Source: Methylobacterium platani (lineage in GTDB: Bacteria > Pseudomonadota > Alphaproteobacteria > Rhizobiales > Beijerinckiaceae). From it: a stretch of DNA of 64,000 bases. The stretch's first letter is position 1, and the number at the start of each line of letters is the position of its first letter. Positions 56,092 through 64,000 of the stretch are shown piece after piece. The stretch is from assembly GCF_001653715.1 (NCBI RefSeq), contig NZ_LWHQ01000022.1, positions 62,001 to 126,000 of the forward strand, in the 5' to 3' direction. Under the pieces are notes generated by a model. The model worked only from the letters and a program-made list of their open reading frames with translations, was not told the DNA's origin and did no database searches. Position numbers and translations under genes: made by a program.

Positions 56092-58824
56092 ATGAGCGCG
56101 AGCGCCAAGCCGATCCCGGCCGTGCCGGTCAACGAGAACGAGCGTACCGGCAACCAAGCCATTCTGGGCCCGCGCGGCGTGGCCGATCCGGATCCGGCCG
56201 AGACCGCGGACTGGCTCGCCTCGCTCGAATCGGTTTTGCGCCACGGCGGCGCCGCCCGGGCCCGCTTCCTGCTCGACCGGCTGGAGCAGAAGGCGCGGGA
56301 GATCGGCGTCGTCGAGGAGGCGCCGCCCTACTCGCCCTACCGCAACACCATTTCCCTCGAGAAGCAGCCGCCCTATCCGGGCGACCTCGCGGTCGAGGAG
56401 CGCATCACCTCGATCATGCGCTGGAACGCGCTCGCCATGGTGGTGCGGGCCAACATGGCCTACGGCGAGCTCGGCGGCCACGTCGCCTCCTACGCCTCCG
56501 CCGCCGAGATCTTCGAGCTCGGCTTCAACCACTTCTTCCAGGCCGGCGACGCGAGCGGAGCGGGCGCCGACCTCGTGTTCTTCCAGCCGCACTCGGCGCC
56601 CGGCGTCTATGCCCGCGCCTTCCTCGAAGGGCGTCTCTCCGAGACCAACCTGAAGCATTACCGCCAGGAGATCGCCGGGGAGGGCCTGTGCTCGTACCCG
56701 CATCCCTGGCTGATGCCCGAGTTCTGGCAGGTGCCGACCGGCTCGATGGGCATCGGGCCGATGAACGCGATCTACCAGGCGCGCTTCATGCGCTACCTCA
56801 GCGACCGGGGGCTGGCCGACACCGCCGGCCAGCACGTCTGGGGCGTGTTCGGCGACGGCGAGATGGACGAGCCGGAATCGATCGGCGCCCTGACGCTGGC
56901 GGCGCGCGAAAAGCTCGACAACGTCACCTTCGTCATCAACTGCAACCTCCAGCGTCTCGACGGGCCGGTGCGCGGCAACGGCCAGATCATCCAGGAACTG
57001 GAGAGCGTCTTCCGCGGCGCCGGCTGGAACGTCGTCAAGGTGCTGTGGGGCTCGGAATGGGACGCGATCTTCGCCCGCGACACCAACCACGCCCTGCTGC
57101 GCCGCTTCGCCGCCACGGTCGACGGCAAGTACCAGACGCTGGGCGCCAAGGACGGCGCCTACAACCTCGCCCACTTCTTCGGTGAGGACGAGGAGGTGAA
57201 GGCGCTGGTCTCCCACATGTCGGACGGCGACGTCGACAAGCTCAAGCGCGGCGGACACGATTTCCGTAAGCTCTACGCCGCCTTTGCCGCCGCCAAGGCG
57301 ACCAAGGGCCGCCCGACCGTGATCCTGGCCAAGACCAAGAAGGGCTACGGCATGGGAGGCGCGGGCGAGTCGCGCATGACCGCCCACCAGGCGAAGAAGC
57401 TCGACACCGACGCGCTGAAGGCGTTCCGCGATCGCTTCGCCCTGCCGCTCACCGATGCGCAGGTCGAGGGCCTGGAGTTCTACAAGCCCGACGAGAACAG
57501 CCGCGAATTGCGCTACCTGCGCGAGCGGCGCGAAAAGCTCGGCGGCTTCCTGCCCAAGCGCCGCCGCACCGCCGCCCACGTCGCGGTGCCGGATCTCTCC
57601 ACCTACGCCGGCTTCGCGCTGGACGCCGACGGCAAGGAGATGTCGACCACCACCGCGGCGGTGCGGCTGTTCAGCAGCCTGATCAAGCACAAGGAGCTGG
57701 GCCCGCGGGTCGTGCCGATCGTCGCCGACGAGGCGCGCACCTTCGGCATGGCCAACCTGTTCAGGCAGGTCGGCATCTACTCGCCGCTCGGCCAGCTCTA
57801 CGAGCCGGAGGATGCCGGCTCGATGCTCTACTACAAGGAGTCCCGCGACGGGCAACTGCTCGAGGAGGGCATCACCGAGGCCGGCGCGATCTCGTCCTGG
57901 GCCGCGGCCGCGACGTCCTACAGCGTCCACGGCCTCGCGATGCTGCCGTTCTACATCTACTACTCGATGTTCGGCTTCCAGCGCGTCGGCGACCTGATCT
58001 GGGCGGCGGCCGACCAGCGCGCCCGCGGCTTCCTGATCGGCGCCACCGCCGGCCGCACCACGCTCGGCGGCGAGGGCTTGCAGCACCAGGACGGGTCGAG
58101 CCACCTCGTCGCCGCGACGATCCCGAATTGCCGCGCCTACGACCCGGCCTTCGCCTACGAGATGGCGGTGATCCTCGATCACGGCGCCCGCGACATGATG
58201 GAGCGCGACGTCGATGCGTTCTACTACGTCACGGCGATGAACGAGAATTACGCCCAGCCGTCGATGCCGGCGGGCGTGCGGGACGGGATCATCCGCGGGA
58301 TGTACCGTTTTGCCGGCTACGGAGATGATGAGCCGGCTATCCGACTTCTCGGCTCGGGTGCGATCCTGCCCGAGGTCATCGCCGCCGCGAAGCTGCTCTC
58401 CGAGGAGTGGGGTATCGCCAGCGAGGTCCACAGCGTGACGAGCTTCAGCGAGCTCGCCCGCGAGGCCCGCGAGGTCGAGCGTGCCAACCGCCTGAACCCC
58501 GGTTTGCCGGCAAAGCGCAGCCTCGTCGAGGAATCGCTGCCCGGCTTGGCGCCGGTCGTCGCCGCCACCGACTACGTCCGCGCCTACCCGCAACTGATCG
58601 CGACCGCGATCCAGGCCCGCTACGTCACGCTCGGCACCGACGGCTTCGGCCGCAGCGACACCCGCAGCGCCCTGCGGGCCTTCTTCGAGGTCGACCGGCA
58701 CCACGTCGCGGTGGCGGCGCTCGCGGCGCTCGCCGACGAGGGCAAGCTCGACCGCGCGACGGTGGCGGAGGCGGTGGCGCGTTACGGACTCAGCCCGAAC
58801 CGGCCGGCGCCCTGGACGGTGTGA
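56092..58824 (+). CDS. aceE: Pyruvate dehydrogenase E1 component, homodimeric type
   Basis: The 910-residue ThDP enzyme converts pyruvate to acetyl groups for the E2 lipoyl domain. Seen: ISLEKQPPYPGDLAVEERITSIMRWNALAMVVRAN, the ThDP/Mg motif GDGEMDEPESIGALTLAAREKLDNVTFVINCNLQRLDG, and the C-terminal SVTSFSELAREAREVERANRLNP. ATG 56092 has GGGAGG about 10 nt upstream. The aceF (E2) and lpd (E3) genes normally found with this type are not adjacent, so it must cooperate with subunits coded elsewhere. Confidence 0.95.
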   Translation: MSASAKPIPAVPVNENERTGNQAILGPRGVADPDPAETADWLASLESVLRHGGAARARFLLDRLEQKAREIGVVEEAPPYSPYRNTISLEKQPPYPGDLAVEERITSIMRWNALAMVVRANMAYGELGGHVASYASAAEIFELGFNHFFQAGDASGAGADLVFFQPHSAPGVYARAFLEGRLSETNLKHYRQEIAGEGLCSYPHPWLMPEFWQVPTGSMGIGPMNAIYQARFMRYLSDRGLADTAGQHVWGVFGDGEMDEPESIGALTLAAREKLDNVTFVINCNLQRLDGPVRGNGQIIQELESVFRGAGWNVVKVLWGSEWDAIFARDTNHALLRRFAATVDGKYQTLGAKDGAYNLAHFFGEDEEVKALVSHMSDGDVDKLKRGGHDFRKLYAAFAAAKATKGRPTVILAKTKKGYGMGGAGESRMTAHQAKKLDTDALKAFRDRFALPLTDAQVEGLEFYKPDENSRELRYLRERREKLGGFLPKRRRTAAHVAVPDLSTYAGFALDADGKEMSTTTAAVRLFSSLIKHKELGPRVVPIVADEARTFGMANLFRQVGIYSPLGQLYEPEDAGSMLYYKESRDGQLLEEGITEAGAISSWAAAATSYSVHGLAMLPFYIYYSMFGFQRVGDLIWAAADQRARGFLIGATAGRTTLGGEGLQHQDGSSHLVAATIPNCRAYDPAFAYEMAVILDHGARDMMERDVDAFYYVTAMNENYAQPSMPAGVRDGIIRGMYRFAGYGDDEPAIRLLGSGAILPEVIAAAKLLSEEWGIASEVHSVTSFSELAREAREVERANRLNPGLPAKRSLVEESLPGLAPVVAATDYVRAYPQLIATAIQARYVTLGTDGFGRSDTRSALRAFFEVDRHHVAVAALAALADEGKLDRATVAEAVARYGLSPNRPAPWTV

Positions 58825-58869
58825 GGGACCTTAAGACGTGAGGCGGGATGCTCATCCAGGGGGCGCTCT

Positions 58870-59017
58870 CCCCTCTCCCGTGTGGGAGAGGGGCCGGGGG
58901 TGAGGGTGCTACGGTCTTGAGTCGTGCTCTGACCGTCCCGCCGCAAACACCATGCTCAGCGATCAATACTGAAGCGTGTCACCCTCACCCCTACCCCTCT
59001 CCCACCCGGGAGAGGGG
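58870..59017. repeat. Paired palindromic repeat element between aceE and moxR
   Basis: Stems CCCCTCTCCC-N4-GGGAGAGGGG lie at 58870-58893 and 58994-59017. Between them are perfect 12-bp arms GGGGTGAGGGTG (58897-58908) and CACCCTCACCCC (58980-58991). The design is the same as at 53949-54114 with a different centre. Together with its flanks it fills most of the 368-bp gap (58825-59192); nothing else is recognised there. Confidence 0.85.
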
Positions 59018-59192
59018 ATCCCGCCATCTTCATTCGAGCAGCGCGAGCCGGGTTCGCTACAGGCGCCTTTGCCTCCGCCGCGGACTTAAGCACACCCCTG
59101 TCCCCCTCCCCCCGGGATTGACGCACCGGGGAAGACGCGGCCTGATCGCCGCAACGCCGGCACGACGCACCGGCCCGAGGGAGACGCACGGA

Positions 59193-60221
59193 ATGGCGCG
59201 AGGCGCTGAGCAGGCCGTGGCGCGGAGCGTCACGAGGACCGGCCTCGATGGACCGACGCCCGACGATCCGGTGCGCGCCCGGCTCGAGGCCCTGCGGACC
59301 GGCCTGGAGGCGGGCTTGATCGGCGCGTCCGGCCTCGTCGAGCGGCTCTTGATCGGGCTCCTCACCGGCGGCCATCTCCTGATCGAGGGCGCGCCGGGCC
59401 TCGCCAAGACCCGTGCGGTCAAGCGCCTCGCCGACGGGCTCCACACGGGCTTCGCCCGCATCCAGTGCACCCCCGACCTGATGCCCGCCGACCTCACCGG
59501 CACCACGGTCTGGCGGCCCGACGGCGGCCGGTTCGAGTTCCTCGCGGGTCCCCTGTTCCACTCCCTGGTGCTGGTCGACGAGGTCAACCGGGCGCCGCCC
59601 AAGGTGCAGTCGGCCCTCCTCGAGGCGATGGCCGAGCGGCAGGTCACGGTGGCGGGCGTCACCCACCCGCTGCCCGATCCCTTCATGGTGGTGGCGACCC
59701 AGAACCCGATCGAGCATGCCGGCACCTTCCCGCTGCCGGAGGCGCAGCTCGACCGGTTCCTGCTCCACGTCGTGGTCGAGATGCCGGACGAGGCCTCCGA
59801 GCGCCGCATCCTCGACCTCGTCGAGGGCGAGATGACCGAGGAGGCCGCGCCGATGCCGGTGCGGCTCACGGCGGACGAGCTGCGCGCCGCCCGGGCCGCG
59901 GCGCTCAAGACCCACGTCTCGCCGGCCCTCAAGGACTTCCTCGTCCGCCTCGTCGCCGCCACCCGCGGCGGGCCGGCGGCGGCCGACCTGCGCGGGGCGA
60001 TCGAGCACCCGGTCTCGCCCCGCGGCACGCTCGCGCTGATGCTCGCCGGCAAGGCCCGGGCCTACCTGCACGGGCGCGACCACGTCGTGCCGGACGACGT
60101 CGTGGCGCTCACCGGCGATGCGCTCGCCCACCGCCTCGCGCTCACCTGGCGCGCCGCGGCGGAAGGGCAGACCGCCCGCGCCCTGGTGGCGGGCCTCCTC
60201 GACCGGGTGCGCCCGCTCTGA
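59193..60221 (+). CDS. MoxR-family AAA+ ATPase
   Basis: The 342-residue ATPase has Walker A GAPGLAKT (66-73), the lid segment CTPDLMPADLTGTTVW, Walker B LVLVDEVNRAPP and sensor ATQNPIEHAGTFPLPEAQLDRF. MoxR proteins act with VWA-domain partners as chaperones for metal or cofactor insertion or for envelope complexes. ATG 59193 has GAGGGAG upstream; the frame before it is repeat sequence. It is the first of six clustered genes. The order resembles the mxaRS-A-C-K-L set for methanol dehydrogenase maturation, but no mxaFJGI genes precede it. Confidence 0.93.
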   Translation: MARGAEQAVARSVTRTGLDGPTPDDPVRARLEALRTGLEAGLIGASGLVERLLIGLLTGGHLLIEGAPGLAKTRAVKRLADGLHTGFARIQCTPDLMPADLTGTTVWRPDGGRFEFLAGPLFHSLVLVDEVNRAPPKVQSALLEAMAERQVTVAGVTHPLPDPFMVVATQNPIEHAGTFPLPEAQLDRFLLHVVVEMPDEASERRILDLVEGEMTEEAAPMPVRLTADELRAARAAALKTHVSPALKDFLVRLVAATRGGPAAADLRGAIEHPVSPRGTLALMLAGKARAYLHGRDHVVPDDVVALTGDALAHRLALTWRAAAEGQTARALVAGLLDRVRPL

Positions 60222-60223
60222 CG

Positions 60224-61153
60224 ATGATCCCGACCCCGGCACGGCCGCGTCCCGGCACCGATCCGCTCCAGGCCCCCGGCATCGCCGTCGAATCCGGCGC
60301 GCTCATGGGCCTGCGCCACCTCGCCCGCCGCGGCGCCGGGGCGGCGAGCCGGGTCCGCACGGGGCTGCCCGGCGGCATCGTCACCCGGCGGCGCGGGCGC
60401 GGCAGCGAGCCCGACGACGTCCGCCTCTGGGCGGAGGGCGACGACGTGCGCCACATCGACCGCAACGCCACCGCCCGCACCGGCATTCTCCACGTCCGCA
60501 CCCACCACGAGGAGCGCGACCGCGCCGTGGTGATGCTCGCCGACTTCCGGCCCTCGATGCTGGTCGGCACCCGCCGGGCCCTGCGCTCGGTCGCGGCCGC
60601 GGAGGCGCTGGCGCTGCTCGGCTGGCGCATCGCCGCCGATGGCGGCCGGGTCGGGCTGCTCAGCGTCGGCGGGGCGGAGTCGGTGGCGCTGCCGCCGCGG
60701 GGCGGCGGGCGCGGCATGGCGGCCCTGTGCCAGGGCCTCGCCCGGGCGCACGGGGCGGCGCTCGCGGCCGACCCGCAGGCCGATCCCCCGCTGGGCCCGG
60801 CCCTGGAGCGGGCCCGCGCCCTGCTGCCGGCGGGCGGGCACCTGGTCCTGGCGAGCGCCCTCGACGCCCCGGGCGAGGAGTTTGCGGAGACCCTGGCGGT
60901 CCTGGCCGAGCGGGTCTCGGTCAGCCTGATCCTGGTGAGCGACGCCTTCGAGCGCGAGGCCCCGCCGGGCCTCTACCCCTACGCCACCCCGGACGGGCAG
61001 CGCGGCACCGCGCGGATCGGGGGACGGAGGCCGGCGCCGGAGGAGCGGGTCGCGGGCCTCGCCCGCCTCGGCGTCACGGTGGTGCGCCTCGACACCGAGA
61101 CCGGGCCGGACGGCTTCGCCCCCCTGCTGGAGCGGCTCGATGCCGTGCTGTGA
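60224..61153 (+). CDS. DUF58 domain protein (MoxR cluster)
   Basis: The 309-residue protein has the DUF58 core LPGGIVTRRRGRGSEPDDVRLWAEGDDVRHIDRNATARTGILHVRTHHEERDRAVVMLADFRPSM, followed by a VWA-like C-terminal fold. DUF58 proteins always accompany MoxR ATPases and probably form the client-facing partner. It begins 2 bp after the moxR stop and ends inside the next gene. Confidence 0.88.
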   Translation: MIPTPARPRPGTDPLQAPGIAVESGALMGLRHLARRGAGAASRVRTGLPGGIVTRRRGRGSEPDDVRLWAEGDDVRHIDRNATARTGILHVRTHHEERDRAVVMLADFRPSMLVGTRRALRSVAAAEALALLGWRIAADGGRVGLLSVGGAESVALPPRGGGRGMAALCQGLARAHGAALAADPQADPPLGPALERARALLPAGGHLVLASALDAPGEEFAETLAVLAERVSVSLILVSDAFEREAPPGLYPYATPDGQRGTARIGGRRPAPEERVAGLARLGVTVVRLDTETGPDGFAPLLERLDAVL

Positions 61154-61565
61154 CGAAGCGCTCGCCGGGCTTCGCGGCCTGCACGCCCCGCCCGATCCGG
61201 GGCTGGTGCGGCTCGACATCCTGGCGGCGATCGTCGCCGGCCTGGCGCTCGCCGGCCTCGCGGCCTGGCTCTGGCCGCGCCGGCGCGGCCGCCCGATCCG
61301 CCGCGCGGCGCTCGCCGAACTCGCCGCCGCCCGCACCCTGCCGCCGGACGAGCGGCGCCTCGCCCTCGCGCGCCTCGCCCGGCGGCTCGCCCGCAGCCTC
61401 GGGGTCGAGGGACCGGCGGGGCTCGATGCGCGCTTGCGCACCGATTTCTTCCGAACCGGTCCCGGCCGGGCGCTGACCGAGAACCTCTACGCCCCGGGCC
61501 CGGCGCCCGACCTCGCCGCGACGGAGGCCGGCCTCGCCCGCCTCGTCGCGCGGCTGCGGGCTTGA
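61140..61565 (+). CDS. DUF4381-type small membrane protein
   Basis: The 141-residue protein has one membrane helix (about residues 26-45: LDILAAIVAGLALAGLAAWLW) and a basic cytoplasmic tail with ELAAARTLPPDERRLALARLARRLARSLGV, matching DUF4381 proteins of MoxR/Bat operons. It overlaps the DUF58 gene by 14 bp. Its role is presumably to link the cytoplasmic MoxR-DUF58 pair to the membrane VWA proteins. Confidence 0.8.
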   Translation: MPCCDEALAGLRGLHAPPDPGLVRLDILAAIVAGLALAGLAAWLWPRRRGRPIRRAALAELAAARTLPPDERRLALARLARRLARSLGVEGPAGLDARLRTDFFRTGPGRALTENLYAPGPAPDLAATEAGLARLVARLRA

Positions 61566-61572
61566 GGGACCG

Positions 61573-62541
61573 ATGGCCGGCCTCGCCTCCCTCGATTTCG
61601 CCGCGCCGCTCGCCGGACTGCTGCTGCCGCTGCCGCTCCTCGCCGCCCGGTTCCTGCCGCCGAAGGCCGGCACCAGCGGCGCCCTGACGGTGCCCGCCTC
61701 CCTCGTCGCCGGGCTCGAGAGCGGCGGGCCGCTCAGGCTCGGCACGCGGGGGCGCGCCGCCCTGACCTGGATGCTCTGGATCGCCCTCGTCGCCGCCCTC
61801 GCCGGCCCGCGGCTGGTGCTGCCCGGCGCCGCGCTGCCGGCCTCGGGACGCGACATCGTGCTCGCCCTCGACCTCTCGGGCAGCATGGAGCGGATCGACT
61901 TCGCGCTCGACGGCCGCACCACCTCGCGGCTCGCCGCGGTCAAGCGCGTCGGCGCCGACTTCATCCGCCGCCGGGCCGGCGACCGGGTCGGCCTCGTGAT
62001 CTTCGCCGATCAGGCCGACGTGGCGGCCGCCCCGTCCTTCGACACGCAGGCCGTCGCCCGGGCGCTGGAGGAGGCGCAGATCGGCCTCGTCGGCCGCTCG
62101 ACCGGCATCGGCGACGGGCTCGGCCTCGCCCTGAAGCGCCTCGACGCGCTGCCCGGCCCGTCCAAGGTGGTGGTGCTGCTCTCCGACGGGGCCAACAATG
62201 CCGGCCAGACCACGCCGCGGGACGTGGCCTTCCTCGCCCGCGAGCTCGGCATCCGGGTCCACACCATCGCGCTCGGCCCCCGCGACCTCGCCGATGCGAA
62301 CGGCGAGCAGGACGTCGTCGATTCCGAGGCGTTGCGCGACGTCGCGGCGACGAGCGGCGGGCGGTTCTTCCGGGTGCGCACCACCGACGACCTCGCCGGC
62401 GTGGCCGACAGCATCGACGCGCTCGAGGGCGGCCGCGACCGGGCCCCGCCGGTCCCCTTGCGGCGCGACCTCTGGCCGTGGCCGGGCGGGCTGGCGCTGC
62501 TCGCGGCCCTCGTCCTGCTGCTGACCCGGAGGGCGGCGTGA
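61573..62541 (+). CDS. VWA-domain membrane protein (BatA-like)
   Basis: The 322-residue protein has N-terminal membrane helices (about residues 10-28 and 62-80), a VWA domain with an intact MIDAS start (DLSGS, Asp100-Ser102-Ser104), and a C-terminal helix (about 300-318). VWA domains bind metal and ligand proteins in MoxR systems. It overlaps the following VWA gene by 4 bp (GTGA). Confidence 0.9.
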   Translation: MAGLASLDFAAPLAGLLLPLPLLAARFLPPKAGTSGALTVPASLVAGLESGGPLRLGTRGRAALTWMLWIALVAALAGPRLVLPGAALPASGRDIVLALDLSGSMERIDFALDGRTTSRLAAVKRVGADFIRRRAGDRVGLVIFADQADVAAAPSFDTQAVARALEEAQIGLVGRSTGIGDGLGLALKRLDALPGPSKVVVLLSDGANNAGQTTPRDVAFLARELGIRVHTIALGPRDLADANGEQDVVDSEALRDVAATSGGRFFRVRTTDDLAGVADSIDALEGGRDRAPPVPLRRDLWPWPGGLALLAALVLLLTRRAA

Positions 62542-63458
62542 CCGAGGCCTTCACCCTCCTGCGCCCCTGGTGGCTCCTCGCCCTGCCCGTCCTCGGGCTC
62601 CTCGCCTGGCGCGCCGCCCACCGCGCGGCCCCCTTGGGCGACTGGGCCCGGGTCGTCGAGCCGCACCTGATGGCGGCGCTCCAGGCCCGCGGCGCGGTGC
62701 GGCCGGGCCGGCGCGGCGGGCAGCGGCTCCTCGTCCTGGCCGGCGCCCTCCTCGCCCTCGGCCTCGCCGGCCCGGCGCTGGAACGCCGCGACACCGCGGG
62801 CTTCCGCAACCTCGACGCCGCGATCGTCGCCCTCGACCTGTCGCGCTCGGTCGCCGAGGGCGGGCGCCTCGGCGAGGCCCGGGTCCTGGCGCAGGGGCTG
62901 GCCGAGGCCGCCGGCACCAAGGCGGTGGCGCTCATCGCCTACGGGGGCGACGCCTACCTCGCCGCGCCGCCGACCACCGACCAGGACACCCTCGGGACGA
63001 TCCTGTTCGCCCTCGACGGGACCACCGTGCCCGACCGCGGCAGCCACCCGGCCCGGGCGCTGGCGCTCGCCCGCCGGACGCTCGCCGAGAGCGCGGTCGT
63101 GACCGGCGACGTCGTGCTGCTGACCGACGGCGGCGGCCTCGACGAGGCGGCCTCGCGCGAGGCGGCGGCGCTGGCGGCCGAGGGCCACCGGGTGCACACC
63201 GTGCTGGTGACCGATCCCGCCCTGCCGCCCGACGCGCCGCGGCCGGACGGTGCCGGGCTCGCGCGCCTCGCCGCCCTCGGCAACGGTGCGGCCGGCAGCC
63301 TCGACGCGCCGGGCCCGGTCGTCGCGGCGATGTCGGAGAGCGTCGCCCGCCACCTCGCCGAGGGAGGCTACGCGGTGCTCGCCTGGCAGGATCTCGGCCG
63401 CTTTCTCGCCGGCCTCGCGCTCGTCCCGGTCCTGCTCCTCTTCCGGCGGAGCGCCTGA
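62538..63458 (+). CDS. Second VWA-domain membrane protein (BatB-like)
   Basis: The 306-residue protein starts at GTG 62538, overlapping the first VWA gene. It has two N-terminal helices (about residues 8-24 and 63-80), a VWA domain with DLSRS (Asp100) as MIDAS start, and a C-terminal helix. The paired VWA proteins plus the TPR protein downstream match the Bat (BatA-BatB-BatC) arrangement. Its stop overlaps the next start (TGATG). Confidence 0.88.
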   Translation: MTEAFTLLRPWWLLALPVLGLLAWRAAHRAAPLGDWARVVEPHLMAALQARGAVRPGRRGGQRLLVLAGALLALGLAGPALERRDTAGFRNLDAAIVALDLSRSVAEGGRLGEARVLAQGLAEAAGTKAVALIAYGGDAYLAAPPTTDQDTLGTILFALDGTTVPDRGSHPARALALARRTLAESAVVTGDVVLLTDGGGLDEAASREAAALAAEGHRVHTVLVTDPALPPDAPRPDGAGLARLAALGNGAAGSLDAPGPVVAAMSESVARHLAEGGYAVLAWQDLGRFLAGLALVPVLLLFRRSA

Positions 63459-64000
63459 TGCGGATCCTCCTCGCCGCCGGGGCGGCCGCGCTCCTGGGCC
63501 TCGCCGCCGAGCCCGCCGCCCTCGCCCGCCTCCTCATCGGGGCCGGCCTGCCAGGGCTCGCCGCGCGCGTCAGCGACGACCCGGCCTGGCGCGGCACCGC
63601 CCTCTACGCCGCCGGCCGCTACGCGGAGGCGGCCGCGGCCTTCGCGTCGTCCCCCTACAACCGCGGCAACGCGCTGGCGCGGGCGGGCGACCTCAAGGGC
63701 GCGCTCGCGGCCTACGACGCCGCGCTTGCCCGCGACCCCGCGGACGAGGACGCCAAGGCGAACCGCGAGCTGATCGCACGCCTCCTCGACACGCCGGACG
63801 CGCCGGGCGGGCGCACCGCCGGACAGGCCAACGCCCAGGCGGACGCCGCCACCCGCTACGCCACCAAGACCGAATCGGATGCCGAGGATCCCGGCACCGC
63901 CTCGACCGGCGAGGGGCTCGCCGGCCACCGCGAGGCCTCCTCGGCCGCCGATTCGCCCGGCAATTCCAAGGCCGCCCGCACCGGCCGGGCCGAGCAGCGG
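63458..64000 (+). CDS. TPR-containing Bat-type protein (cut by window end)
   Basis: The frame opens at ATG 63458, overlapping the previous stop, and stays open for 181 codons to the window edge. It begins with a hydrophobic signal/anchor segment (residues 1-29), followed by a TPR-like stretch: AWRGTALYAAGRYAEAAAAFASSPYNRGNALARAGDLKGALAAYDAALARDPADEDAKANRELIARLL. This is the BatC/BatE-type TPR pattern with a low-complexity tail. The C-terminus is missing. Confidence 0.8.
   Translation, partial: MRILLAAGAAALLGLAAEPAALARLLIGAGLPGLAARVSDDPAWRGTALYAAGRYAEAAAAFASSPYNRGNALARAGDLKGALAAYDAALARDPADEDAKANRELIARLLDTPDAPGGRTAGQANAQADAATRYATKTESDAEDPGTASTGEGLAGHREASSAADSPGNSKAARTGRAEQR

Noticed and set aside
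55846..58704. A 952-codon minus-strand frame opposite aceE, and a 990-codon plus-strand frame (51025-53997) opposite gcvP
   Set aside because: Neither contains a recognisable motif; the real proteins on the other strand are unmistakable. Both are GC-driven shadows.
59193..64000. Assignment as the mxaRSACKL methanol oxidation genes
   Set aside because: The order is similar but the preceding gene is aceE rather than mxaFJGI, and MoxR-DUF58-VWA clusters are common outside methanol oxidation.

Overview
The window is a very GC-rich alphaproteobacterial chromosome segment, most likely Methylobacterium or a close relative in the Rhizobiales. This rests on gene content and order: hemE, then a non-coding gap, then the DUF299 regulator, maf, aroE, coaE and dnaQ (the classic alphaproteobacterial origin neighbourhood); the hisG-hisZ-hisS group; DUF2948-hisD-UPF0262-phosphatase; a one-piece 5-aminolevulinate synthase; and a homodimeric AceE. 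The genus is an inference, not proven. No rRNA, tRNA, CRISPR array, insertion sequence or prophage was recognised. Most reverse-strand open frames are shadows produced by high GC.

Layout. 1-4.4 kb: end of a hybrid histidine kinase, an SDR, a lower-GC mqsRA toxin-antitoxin pair, and a TetR regulator divergent from a pspA/yiaA envelope-stress pair with three palindromic operators between them. 4.5-12.3 kb: a three-domain Aas-type phospholipid acyltransferase and the cyoABCD quinol oxidase operon. 12.3-16.5 kb: a methyltransferase, murA, a small conserved gene and hemA. 16.5-22.3 kb: a ParE-like pair, an orphan antitoxin, hisG/hisZ/hisS, and a DUF4258/HTH pair with a 19-bp operator. 22.3-30.5 kb: O-antigen ligase-like protein, BASS-type transporter with LysR regulator, DUF2948-hisD-UPF0262-LMW phosphatase, azlCD. 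30.6-35.1 kb: a degenerate HWE-type sensor kinase, a Crp/Fnr regulator, a NepR-like protein and several small or secreted proteins. 35.4-44.3 kb: a divergent PEP carboxylase, two unknown envelope proteins, a lipid kinase, TerC, a PAP2 phosphatase and a serine-less alpha/beta hydrolase.

44.3-50.3 kb is the focal point. hemJ and hemE read leftward and DUF299-maf-aroE-coaE-dnaQ read rightward out of a 639-bp gap. That gap holds a perfect DnaA box, a CtrA-type TTAA-N7-TTAAC site, an AT-rich inverted repeat and a cluster of GANTC (CcrM) sites, so it is the probable chromosomal replication origin (oriC/Cori type). A parS-like sequence lies about 15 kb to the left.

50.4-64 kb: a HigBA-like pair, the glycine cleavage operon gcvT-gcvH-gcvP, aceE, and a MoxR-DUF58-DUF4381-VWA-VWA-TPR chaperone cluster that runs off the right edge. 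A family of GC-rich palindromic repeats (about 19.7, 44.85, 53.95 and 58.87 kb) sits only in gaps between co-directional genes.
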